Positions 49,429-61,032 of a stretch of 64,000 bases of DNA are shown one piece after another. The number at the start of each line of letters is the position of its first letter. Position 1 is the first letter of the stretch. Position numbers and translations under genes: made by a program. A model generated the notes under the pieces. The model was not told the origin of the DNA. It was given only the letters and a program-made list of their open reading frames with translations, and did not search any database. This DNA is from Nepenthes gracilis. Lineage: Eukaryota > Streptophyta > Magnoliopsida > Caryophyllales > Nepenthaceae. The stretch spans positions 9,389,379 to 9,453,378 of the forward strand of contig BSYO01000010.1 of NCBI GenBank assembly GCA_033239525.1. The letters run 5' to 3'.

Positions 49429-51922
49429 TGTGATGGACTGGACTATTTTTTCAATAAATAACCTCCATCAATGGTAACACAAACTAATACCTATAATTAG
49501 CTTATAAATTCTACAGAAATTTCGACAGAGTTTTCTCTACAATTAGACGAAAATTAAAAATACGACATGCTCAAATACATCCTGTACAAGCACACAACTA
49601 ACCAAAATAATCAATACAAAGCCTACAACACACAACACAGGATCATATAACTGCCATATCATCCATGGCTCCAAAGACAAAGAACCCTATCTACTATACC
49701 GGGTCTAGAGAGATGTCATCTAACAAAACTCAAAATCTAAGAACATTAACATGGCATAAATGCGGAGGTACAACTAGTTCATCAAAACTGCCGAAAGTAT
49801 AACAAAACCATAATACAACAACAAGCCATATCCATCCATGAGTGGTTACATTCTAATATGATAAACATAACCCAATCTTCAAGCTTCGATGTCCAGCTAA
49901 TATCTTCAAGCAAGTCCCTCTCCTTACTCTAACTAATCTGGCGCCAGCTAAGTGTTCTCATCTGGAAGGAAAAACAGTAAGAGTGAGCGTACAACTCAGT
50001 AAATGTAATCATAACTCACTAACAATCATGACAACGATGAAAGCAACAACTTGGAGAGGAGAAAAGCATAAGATATCAATAATCAGGAATCAGGAGAGAA
50101 AACGGGAAACATCTTGGAACATTAGATTCTCACGGCTACATCGATTAGGCATTATTTGTTTTCATCATTATATCATCTTTGCAGACCCGAGTTAGTAGGC
50201 CGTACTAACCAACAATTGGAGAGAACGAGGAAAGGAATGTGTTCGTTACACATTCTAAAGCCACGGCTACATTTTAGGTCTGCAGCACTCGACTATCGGT
50301 TGCATCTCCACTATGCAACATTTAACCAAACGGCTACATTTTAAGCCTGCAGCACTCGACCAACACGCCCCATATCCCCCGGGGACCAGGGCAAACCTTG
50401 TTTTTCCACAGCAGTTTCCTAAAGCGTACCACGAACATCACCCGTTCCCACGAGCGGCCAGAATACGTGTCTAAGTATTCCTCGGGTTCACACCGCGATG
50501 GACATGGTAAGCCAAAGGTTACTACCCCTATGAATCATGGTCCTAGTTTCAAGATTAGTTCCAACACTTGGAGAGAAAAATCCACATTTGCCATACACAT
50601 TCACAACTTAGGAAATCCCATTCCCATCACATACATCTCCATCCGGGAGATCATTCCATCACAAGGTACAATATGGATTCTCTTCCATTTACTTGCTCGG
50701 TTCACAACTTTCTGTGGAACTCAATCCCGTTATTAGAATTCAATTCGTGTTCACAAGAGAATTCTGAATTTCATACCTTTGATAATCACGTATCATTTTA
50801 GAAGCCTCCTAGACTTATTTCCTTACTTCCGGTGCCCAAATACATATTTTTGGGGATTACACTTTAACACAACATTTAGACATCACTTTCATAACGATTA
50901 AACGAGGGCAAAGCATGTAAATTTCCTATTTATTTTCGGATGAGCAGTGTCAGGCCTCTTTTAGAGCATCCGGACGCCGCGAACAATTCGATACTTGTGA
51001 AATCGGGCGTCCAATTGATACATATGCACAATTGGGACATGGTAATTCATCTTTTGGGGTCGATTCAACATACAATGAAGGTGGAAATGTGCAATGTTTC
51101 CCTTTACACTCGGATGAATAGTGTCAGGGCCGATTTAGAGGGCCCAGACACCACGATCTGGTCGAAACGTGCAAGATCGAACTCGCGGCCGACATCTATA
51201 CATATTTGGGAGTGGGGATTCACATTTTGAGGTCAATTCCACGATACGCGGAAGGAAAACTGGAAATCCTCAATTTCGTGGGTTAGGGTTTCGGTGAAAC
51301 CAAACAGAGCGAATCGGACACGATTTGAACAAATAACTACATATTCTTGGACCTCAAGGTATGGGCTTCATGATTCTAACGTTCACGGTTGGTATCGACA
51401 CAAAATACCCAACAAAATCAAGCAAAACATCGAAAGAGAACGAGAAGTGAGTATGAGAACACTTGCCTCGACGCGTGCTTTCACCTTTATAACTAGCTCT
51501 CGGACGGATTTGGACTCTAAGGCCTCGATCTCCTCCATTCTCTCACTAGAATCGGCACTCTCTCTCTCTAGAAGCTTCTGGGATCGTGGAAAAAATGAAG
51601 AAAAAGAAGCACGACGCGACTTAAAAAGGCACGACCACTCGAGCACGCCTCGAGCAAGCATTAGGCGGGTGCCATTCTGGAATTCCCGCTCGAGCTGAGC
51701 TCGAGCGGCTAGCGGGCGGGCGCAATTCTAGAAATTACCCTCGAGCCACTGCTTGAGCTCGCAGCTGGCGCGTGCCTGCTGGCAGCGCTTCAGCAGCACG
51801 GACCGTAATTCTTCTTGATTTTTCTTCCGATATCCAACCTTATTCGTTTCATAGGCCTAGTATTGACCATTAGCATACTAATCACCTCATCATTATCAAG
51901 TTTTCAGACCCAAAACCTCACA
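49429..51922 (-). mobile_element. 5' LTR of element A
   Basis: Nearly identical to the 3' LTR. Donor-like site 51,461-51,469, telo-box 51,283-51,291, acceptor near 49,957-49,965, CTCGAG boxes 51,635-51,760 (minus strand). The open frame 51,383-51,661 includes the conserved pre-donor peptide (ELVIKVKARVE). Confidence 0.95.
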
Positions 51923-51993
51923 TTACTGCTGCAACGTGCTGCCCCTTGCTGAATTATTATATACATATATATATATGCTGATGTCGTGCTGCT

Positions 51994-54555
51994 TGTAACG
52001 GACCGTATTTTTCTGCCGAAAAATCGATAGAGTTTCGTCTGTAAAATGGATATCCATCAAAATACAATAACAAGTACAAACCATGTACAATACATAATAC
52101 ATCCAATAATCCCAACATCCGATAACATAAAACAGCATAAAATCTCACAGGATCCAAATGCCACTACTTAGTTGTAGCTCTAACATTGTGTATCTATACA
52201 CATTGCCTAAAGAGAGATGCCACTAAGTACCTATTACAAACCATAATATTTTGTGGAAGCATAAATAATTCCAAACAACAGCAAAAAACTAAACTATCTG
52301 ATCATTAATCATTTTGTACAATATATATTAACAAACCCTACTAAAATACGAATATATACAAATGACTATAATCTGTAAGAACTATAAAATATAAATCTTT
52401 CGACATGGTCTTTTGAGCCCAAGTCTAGTCCACTTTAAGTCTCTACTTCTTCCCATAAGAACTATAAAATATCAGGCTTGTACTAATTTAGAGGCAAGGA
52501 GAAGTAAGAGCGAGCTAAAAGTCCAACAAGTGCATCATAATCAACGACGATAACAATATAAGCTAAATAAAGTAAAAGAGACATACGATCATAATGCAGA
52601 TATGCAATTATAAAATATGATCGAATGTTTCTTGGAATGCAATTGATTCTCATATTTGTCCTTCTTTTTTTTTTTGAAAGGTATATTATGCATTGTTACT
52701 AGTCTTTGCGGACCGGAGTCAGTAAGCCTTACTAACTAAAGGTCCGAGAGGACAAGGAAAGATCATGATTCCCCACATGATCTAGGGCCGAATGATGTAA
52801 TCAACGTCCAATAATGAACTACCTAGAAAAGGCCGAACACCACGTGGTATAGTGGTATGCCTATCACCCGATATACATGGCTGATAAAATGCTACCCTAA
52901 CCTCCAGTGGTTCAGAGGTAGTCTTTGTCCTTCCACAATATCCTAAAGTTTGGTAAGAGTATCACCTACTTCAATAAGCAGTCAGGATACGTGGACAGTG
53001 TAATCCTCGACTCTCTACTGTGATACCCAAGTCATGTCAAGGGATATTACCCTTCATAACACAATCCATGGTCCTAGTTCTCAAGATTCCTTATTCATTT
53101 GAGGAAAAGTCCACCACAATTTAGTTTACAATATCTCCATCCGAGAGAACAATCTGATCATACAACATATTGTGGACTTCCCTCCGAACGTATATACGAT
53201 TATTATCTTTCCATCTGTCTTAAGCCTTTTCATGATTCATTTTACATATACGAATATTATAAATATAGGAAGAATAGATATTCTTACAACCGAAATGCAA
53301 TTATAATTTTAGAGGCATCCGGCTTTCATTTCCTTCACAATTGATTAATGAATATGATTCCGAAATAACAATTAATCATATGCGAATGTACATGCAGCTT
53401 AATTAAAAATTAGACAATGCGGAATTATGCAAAAATTACCAAAGAGCTCGAGTGAACAATGCACGTGAACAGTGCATATGAATAGTGTAATTTATGCGTA
53501 TCGGTTAATTCATGAAATTTCAGACATCAAATGGAAAAATTACTAAATTCAAGACGTGGGTAGATATATTCTTAAGTTAATTTTTGCATGGATTTCAAAA
53601 TACAGGCTCAAACCAGGTCTGAACGTGGGTCTAGGGTTTCATGAACGAAAATTCATATAAATCCACTAAATTGGGCATCTAATCAATAAATTAACTTATC
53701 TAAAATATGGGTAACGATATTCTAGTCTCAATTTATGTAAAAATACCAAAAATCAGAGGCCGAAACCACCTAGGTGCAGGGTTAGGGTTTATACGCGAAA
53801 ATCAGCATAAATCCTCAAATAAATACACGAAATTCATATATATGCTTGATTAAACTTTGGGGATCACATATGCATGGATGGGTCGGGTATCAGGATAAAC
53901 TACCTAAAGGAAATTGAACAAAAATCAAAAAGAATGGAAGAAAAGGGTATGGATGCACTTACCTCGACCTACTCTACGATTTCTTCAACTAGATCGAAGC
54001 CGGATTCGTCCCAAAGGCCTTCATTTGGCCATTTCTCTCTCTTCTCCCTCTGTCTCTCTCTCTCTCTCTCTATCCGTGGCTTCTACTTTTTCCCTCCCCT
54101 AAATTGACGCTTGAGCGCATAGACATCGCGCTTCGAGCACCAACATGCTGGAATTGGCGCTCGCTTTGGGGCTCGAGCGGATAGAGGGCGCGGGTTAGGC
54201 CCGTCTCAAGCTTGCACCAAGCCAGTTTTACGTTTTTATCGTTCGGGATCCGTTTTGATCGTTTTAATCCAATATTTCACATCCGTGGACTCTAATTTTG
54301 ATTGTATTAACTTAATAAGTCAAGATTATCATAATTTAAAACTTGTAATCTTATTCACGGATTAACATTTCATTGTTTACAACTTCGGTTCCTGATGTTG
54401 TCAATTCCGGATCTTTGGGCTTTTCAATTCGATTCCTCACATGTCCTTTGACATTGTTTCACTTATTTTAACTTAGTTACCTCCCAACTACTATATTTTG
54501 GAATCCAGAACCTCACCATTCATTTTAACAATATCTTGAAAATCAATACCTTACA
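51994..54555 (-). mobile_element. 3' LTR of B'
   Basis: Minus-strand start tgtaaggtattg, end acggtccgttaca. Intact GT donor (gag|gtaagtgc) at 53,957-53,966 on the minus strand, telo-box 53,781-53,790, (CT)n 54,045-54,072, CTCGAG boxes 54,105-54,185, degraded acceptor near 52,490. Confidence 0.8.
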
Positions 54556-55242
54556 ACTCTATCCCGCTTATAGAAATTTTATCCTCAAAATTTAACGAAC
54601 TTTAAAACTTAACAATAGGGGGATAGATCTTCTAGATTTCACCTACACACTTTCAAATCACTTTCTTGGAGGGATGATTATTCCTTGAGAACCTTAATCA
54701 TTTGAATTATTATGATCCTCAGCATCTAATGCTTTTTATCTAGAATTAAGATGGAAACCTTGCTATAAAACGAATTCCTAATCTCCCACGTGGTTAAACC
54801 TAATCATAATCATACTTTTTCATTCGTCGGTACATGGGAGACATCACGATAATTTATCCAAATTCAAAGGTAGGCCTTATTATTGACCACCTCTCCAGAT
54901 TAATATAAAATCCCAAACAAACTATTAGGTTTTCACCTCAATACCTCCTAGATCTCAAAAATGATCTTCCATTGGAATCTTAACCCTCTACCAAACTTTC
55001 TGAGCTAAGGCCCACACGCTTCCGTTGCGCTACTCTGATTAACCATTATCAAGATAATAAGAATTCTTTTGCCACCCATGACTTATTGATTCACATTAAA
55101 CACCCAGATTATATCACGGCTATAAACCTAAGGAAAATCCTAAGGATAGTAATATGACTAAGGAAAAGCCCGTAATCCTAATATTACAATCAACCTAGGC
55201 ATCGCAATCGAAGAAATCACCCAAAAACCTCAAACTCGAATA
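54556..55242 (-). pseudogene. Interior fragment of B' (integrase end)
   Basis: The minus strand is colinear with B at 15,500-16,183, including the integrase C-terminal block (near 54,690-54,780). Stops throughout. Confidence 0.55.
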
Positions 55243-56180
55243 CTTAGTCCATGGTCCTAGTTCTCATGATTCCTTGTTCATTTGAGGGAAAGTCCACCAC
55301 AATTCAATTTATAATATCTTCATCCCGGAGAACAATCCGATCACACAACACATTGTGGATTTCCCTCCGAACGTATATATGATTATTATCTTTCCATCGG
55401 TCTAAGCCTTTTCCTGACTCATTTTGCATATACGAATATTATAAACATAGGGAAGAATAGAGATTCTTACCACCGAGAGGCAATTATAACACATTTCCTT
55501 CACAATAAATTAATGAACATAATTTCGAAATAACAATTAATCATATACGAATGTACATGTAGTTTAATTAACAATTAGACAATATGAAATTATGCAAAAA
55601 TTACCAAAGAGCTCAGGTGAACAGTGCACATTTGTGCGTATTAATTAATTCATGGAATTTCTGGTATCCAATGGGTAAATTACTAAATTCAAGACATGAC
55701 TAAATATATTCTCAAGTCAATTTATGCATGAATTTCAACAAATTACTTTAAATGTCCCGAATTAAACTTTTTGGAAGCTTTCTCTCTCTCCTCCTCTCTC
55801 CTTCGGCCCTTCTCTCTCTATTCTCTCCCTCCTCTATCTCTTCCACTGCTTGAAAATGCGGTGGGAGCTGATCTTTAGCCGATTTTATAACAGACCCGCG
55901 TTTGAGCCAAGTCAAGCGTGGGGGGCGCAGAAGGTTCTGGAATCCGCACCTATGGGAACGCTCAAGTAGTTTGGCCATGCTCGGCATTGGATTTTGCGCC
56001 CCAGGCACGCCATGGCACGGGTCCAATGCACTACAGTGTCGGCCGGGGTTGCATGCCCGATTTCGTTTGATTTGAAAATTTTTTCGTTCGTACCACAATT
56101 ATCCATATCTTTAGACTTCAATTTCAATTATATTAGTTTAAATAATCTTGATTAATATAAGTTAAAACTTGATCCTTACA
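55243..56180 (-). mobile_element. Partial 5' LTR of B'
   Basis: Starts mid-LTR and runs to the LTR head at 56,180, with an internal deletion of the head compared with 51,994-54,555. The GA/CT tract is at 55,783-55,835. Confidence 0.6.
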
Positions 56181-56688
56181 AGATTGGGCAGCTATTGGCC
56201 CTGGTCATCATGTTGCTACAAAAAGTTTCTTTCTGGGCAGAAGGCCTCCAGTCGTCACGAGAGCAACATGGATTCCGCCATTTCGAGCTTTCCTCCTATG
56301 TTTTGTGCCTCATGCTATGTCTGGGCCCTGTCGATCGCGGCCACTTGGGCCCCAAGGTCATCAGGCTACTAAGTCTTCTTAGTTGGGTGCCTCTTTCTCT
56401 GGCTCTTTTGCTTTGAAGCCAAAGTGTGGGAGATAAGAATGGAGCCCCCAGCTGTTATCGATCCAAACGCGTGCAGAGGGTTTAGAGCATTTTGGAAATG
56501 TCCATTTGGGTGGCAAGCGTCCACACGTTGAGGATCAACCGCTTGTTTGCACTGCTATCTGTAGAAGGTCATCACCGTGAGAGACAATGTCCTTAATTGG
56601 TACACTAGCTTGTGCCTTAATGTTGACCATATTTTCCTTTGTGAGTGTGGTGGTTAGATTTTTTAGTTATTCTAACAAATGGCACCAA
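56181..56688 (-). pseudogene. Interior fragment of another LTR element
   Basis: Lies next to a primer-type motif on the minus strand (ttggtgccatttgttagaa, 56,670-56,688), like the ttggcgccgt class of plant gypsy elements. The minus-strand translation near 56,230-56,340 reads QVAAIDRAQT and similar, possibly gag, but with stops. No clear domain. Confidence 0.4.
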
Positions 56689-57766
56689 TGATGTACTCTT
56701 AGATCCAGATTATTGTACGGATTATGGAGCCACCTAATCTCTCCTCGTAGATCAAATTGAAACAGGTCTGATTCTATTCCTGATAATTTGGATCCTGCAC
56801 ACCACAATAAATTAACGAGAAGTCAGAGGATGATAAGACTCGCTCATCAATATAGCCTCCGATACTCAAATTAAAAATCATTCAGTGATGGTAAGAATGA
56901 TTAGGGATGTAAAGAATGCATGGATGTGACAAGGAAGGAGGATTGAGGGTAGACTGAAAGACTAGGCTCCGAGGAATGTGCTCGATGGGAAGCGGCTTGA
57001 GTTAGGGTGCACTCATGAGCTAAGTGTCTTAAGAGAAAATATATACTCATGGGCTAAGTGACTTGAAAGAGAGGGCTCTATGATCCTTAAGAGATACTTG
57101 AGGGCAAAAATTGTCTGGTACCCTTTCCTACAGGGGTGAAGGCGTATTTATAGAATTATAGCCAATGTGACCTCCGCAGCTAACGTCGGCAGCCATGGCA
57201 GATCCACTAAACTATTTTTGTGATCATACGTAGGACACATATGATAACCATGGCCACTGGGGAACATTCCTTCCCATTTTAGGACGATGCTAGAGGTCAC
57301 TGTATGACAATTGCCTTTTGGGGAGATTTGTTGAGCCGTAATTATAATTCTGGGATGATGCACAATCATGGGTAATATTTTGGGAATATTTACTGAGTTG
57401 TTAGGGCAACTGTCCTGACCACATTATGACAAGTTCTTCCTACTTGTGCTATGTTGTCAGGGTTATCGGCGGCCACCTAGAAGGGGCAACGATGGGCAGG
57501 TCACTACGCATAACCCTAATCATTCGCTCCCTGTTGAACGGTTTCGGGTCAAACTACACAGGCCAACGCTCCACTGTCCAAGACTTTGATTTGGCAGTAT
57601 GCACAATGGGCCTCTTACATCTGGGCTTCTCTTCTTTCAGTGGTCCGAATTGTCTTTTGTTGCGCCTCCTGGGCCATAATTTTGGGAAAACGTCTATTGG
57701 GCCGCTACTACCCCCGCGGGTGAAAATCTGGGCTGGCTGGCCCATATTTTTGCTAGACCAATCACA
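56689..57766 (-). mobile_element. 1.08-kb LTR of a different family
   Basis: On the minus strand it starts tgtgattggtctagc and ends gagtacatca, next to the primer motif. TATA (tctataaatac) at 57,144-57,153. It lacks the donor/acceptor architecture of the other LTRs. Its transcription would run away from the Iojap gene, and its upstream end lies about 280 bp from the Iojap start codon. Confidence 0.55.
57144..57153 (-). promoter_or_regulatory. TATA box in the 56,689-57,766 LTR
   Basis: Minus strand tctataaatac followed by gccttcaccc, a common plant LTR promoter form. Confidence 0.5.
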
Positions 57767-58046
57767 ATAAAAAAATATAAAAATAAATGTAAAACAAAAT
57801 TTTAAAATAAAACGGTCCATGGATTTTTCAAAATTTTCAAGTTTATATTTTTCTGTTTTTTTTTTTTTTTTTGAAAACAAATTTTGTGGTAAAAGGCATA
57901 TCCGTATGAGCGAAAACTTCCAACAAAATTTCGGATCAAAGCAGCCAGGTCCAATTACAAACATCTGTAAGACCAACAGTTGTAATAGTCTGAAGTTCGA
58001 ATACGTGGAATACTGAACTGAAGAAGCTAAAGCAATTGCAGCAGCC
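57767..58046 (+). promoter_or_regulatory. Probable Iojap promoter and 5' UTR
   Basis: A-rich TATA-like stretches near 57,770-57,790 and a 16-base T run near 57,857 precede the ATG at 58,047. No clear TATA box or transcription start can be fixed. Only 280 bp separate the gene from the LTR on its left. Confidence 0.4.
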
Positions 58047-58304
58047 ATGTCATCCTCATCCGGACTCCTTTTTCTATCCAAACCTTGCTGCACTTCCTTC
58101 ATCGAGACCCATCTTGGAAACTGGCTTGATGGATTTCCCATCCGGCGAATTAGGCGTCGGAGAAGGCCATTCCGGTCATGGACTTGCCAGAGTCCTCAGA
58201 GCGAGACTGTTGAGCTCGGAAAATCTAAGCACTTGGAGTTTCCAATTATTGCGCCGCGTTCAAGGGAACTATCTTCTGTCTGTTCTTGCAGAGCTATCGG
58301 TTCA
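58047..58304 (+). CDS. IOJAP: Iojap exon 1 (transit peptide)
   Basis: 86 codons beginning MSSSSGLLFLSKPCC, with an RRIRRRRR block at about residues 33-40, ending CRAIGS. Donor gtatga at 58,305; reading on gives Val then a stop at once, which supports the splice. Confidence 0.8.
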
Positions 58305-61001
58305 GTATGACATCCTCTCTTTGATCGTTGTGTTGCTCACTCCCCCAGATAGTCTGTTCACTGTTGAATCAGAAAGCAAAACGCAATTTGTAGCAGATTT
58401 AATTTTTTTCTCTTTCGTGTTAATTATTTCTTAGCAACTTTATTGTTCCGACAGTTTAGTATTCGTGTTCATTATTTTGTTCTAGATGATAAGAAGGGAT
58501 CATGCTTCATTTGGATTTACTTGTATGCCTGGTGTATGAAGTTGGCTGTTTATGAATTAGCCGTGTGCTTGTCTGCTTCAGGGCTTTTGCAATGCTAGCA
58601 TCTTGCTGAGTTCTTTTGAAAGGCTATATTTTTGGATATTTTCAAAATAAAAGGAAAAATATTTGCTTATGATTATTCGAATAACTATAATTATTCAAGC
58701 TAATGTAAATTTTCAAACAAAGTCTGATTTGAATATACATGTCTCATTATAAGTGTCGCAAATAGACGTGATTATTTATAAACGACACAAATACAAACAA
58801 TTGTTCAAAATAGACGTGCTACATGTCGATGGTGGATCAATGTAGCGCACATGTGGAGCCTATATGACACTTGGAAGTTATTTTTGGCTTTGTTGTGCTT
58901 CAACTGACTTAACTTCTATTTCAGCCAGTTTAACTTCTAATCAACATTTAATTAGACATCATTTCTTGAGCCAATGTTTGTCTAACACACATTAAAATAG
59001 ATATTCTAAAAGATTATTTACTTGAGAAAATGATTTGTTAGTGCCAGACAATTTTTATTTCATAAAGATTTCGGGTGTGATTTGGTTAGTATAAAATGCA
59101 GTCAAATAAGAATTTATTGTATTATCAAGATGATTCACACAAACTTTTTTGCATTTTATAGTGTGAATTATGTGTCTAGGAAAATGATGTTGTAATATAC
59201 CTTGAAGCATTTCCTTGAGACGTTACTTGATTAACTTGACTTGTTTCTCAAAGGCTCTTTTCTCCCAATAGATACTTCGTAGAGACCATCCACTTCTGTT
59301 TGCTACAACTGCACCGCAAATTCCAAATTATATCTACACAACGTGCAACCGTAGTTGATAAAATACTTTGGTGTCTTGAAAACAGGGAAGCAGTTCCTGC
59401 CTAGTTCAAACTTGGGGGGATTTTGGTGCATCCCTCCTTGTGCATCTAGTGGATATTTGGAAATTATGGGCGCAAGTTGTGGATGCAAGTCTCAAGACTT
59501 ATAAATTGTGGGTGCAAGTTTCAAGCCATTGGAAACTCTCAAGCCTTTATGGTATTAGCTTGGGTAGTTGCATTTACTATTTCTCTAGGCAAGGTTGTGG
59601 GAATTTAAAGATTCATTAGAAGGTGGTGTTTTGGGGAGACATGTTCAACTTCTCTTGTGGGTGATTTACTTCCTAAATGGAAAGCTCCTTATATAAAGGG
59701 CATCTTCTGACTTGTTTTTATTAATACCACACATTCTTGTTTGGAGCTTTCGAATCTCTTTTTGTGATAAGCTTCATTTTTGGGATATTAATCTTTTAAT
59801 TATTTGTGAGATTTGTGAGTCTCTTGTAAAAATTTGTAATCTTGAAGATAGTGTGTTAAAAAATCAGTCCTGCTAACGTGCTTCACACTGAGGAAACCAC
59901 GTACAAATGTTGTGTGTTCTCGTTATTTTCTTTTTCTTTCATCACTAGGAGTTACATTTTCCCAATAGGGAAAGTGGGTTTTCATAATGGAGGAGGGCTA
60001 TCCCCTTGTGTAGGTGAAGGTTGGTGGGCCTTCTGCTGGAACAGGAAGAAGAAGAAAAATATATCAGCACTTCCCTGTTCCTTCCTGGTTGGCACTTTTA
60101 TTCTGATAGGACTAGTTTTGTTAAGCATGTTCCTGGATAAATGGGACTTTCATTGCTTCTAAAACCCGAGTGTATGCCTTTTGCTTATCCATTAATTTGG
60201 GGGGAGAGATGGATGCTGTGTTTACTGAACTTAATAATTTATATGAAATGTGTAGTTCTCTTAAATAGGGGTGAACATGGATCGGTTTAATGCCAATTAG
60301 GGATAATCCAGACCAATCCGCATATCAAGGTTTGGATTTTTACCAAACCAAATCAAACCATCATTTGAGCTAAATTGCCCAAGCCCTTAATGTATGGTTG
60401 GTTTGGTTTAAGCAGTTTATACGGTTTGTAGTATTAAGTTTATTAGTCTAAAAATTATTTATTCAATTTAATATATTATATACAAAAAATTAAAATAAAA
60501 GTTATAATATTCACATAATAACAACAATTTATATGTCAAATAATATAACATAGGAATTTGCTTGAAACGTGACCTTTGTTGACCACAAATAAGAATATCT
60601 AATAATTCAGATAATACTAAAATATTAAATAAATCTATAATTCAACATTTCTATTGAAAGTTGATTCAGTAGCATGGTAATGATAAGTATAACCTATTGA
60701 TTTTTCTGTTAAAAAATAATCAATTATTTCCATGTTTCTTGATTTTAGGGTATTCACAATGTTACCCACTTCCACCTTTAAATGGTAACCACCCCTTAAG
60801 ACATTTTGATAGAAAATGTCTATATAGATGAATTTTTGATTTTTGGATCCCTAAGTCAAATACTATTATTATACATCATCATTAAAGAGTATTAAAGATT
60901 TAGAAGATTCAAATAAGTGATGAATTTGTAGAAATTCGAGCAACCAGTATTAACGACAATAGTTTGGATATAAATGTGGTTTTATTTGTTATATATAATA
61001 C

Positions 61002-61032
<31 letters not shown>

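Larger units (their letters stand above)
42995..51922 (-). mobile_element. Element A: complete 8.9-kb LTR element, coding-dead
   Basis: Perfect TSD ttact at 42,990-42,994 and 51,923-51,927. 5' LTR 49,429-51,922, primer site 49,416-49,427, interior 45,487-49,428, polypurine tract 45,487-45,500, 3' LTR 42,995-45,486. LTRs are 2,494 and 2,492 bp and about 96-97% identical in the first 300 bp compared by eye. The interior is nevertheless riddled with stops, some shared with B, so its genes were probably dead before this copy inserted. Confidence 0.95.
51994..56180 (-). mobile_element. Element B': broken minus-strand relative of B
   Basis: 3' LTR 51,994-54,555, polypurine tract (minus agcgggatagagt) at 54,556-54,568, interior fragment to about 55,242, then part of a 5' LTR to 56,180 (minus start tgtaaggatc). 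A deletion joins the interior to the middle of the 5' LTR, because 55,243-55,560 matches 53,063-53,400. Left flank ctgct and right flank agatt do not match, so the outer ends are less certain. Confidence 0.7.

Noticed and set aside
8896..53790. Interstitial telomere
   Set aside because: Only single AAACCCTAA motifs, never tandem arrays.
57554..58141. 195-codon minus-strand open frame
   Set aside because: Antisense to Iojap exon 1 and its promoter and the end of an LTR. No recognisable domain, and it contains a poly-K run from the T tract.
58036..58434. 132-codon open frame overlapping Iojap exon 1
   Set aside because: Different frame, and does not join to the conserved exons at the GT site at 58,305.
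59190..59880. Copia-type solo LTR in Iojap intron 1
   Set aside because: Promoter-like and tail-like motifs were seen, but no terminal TG...CA pair with a TSD could be fixed.
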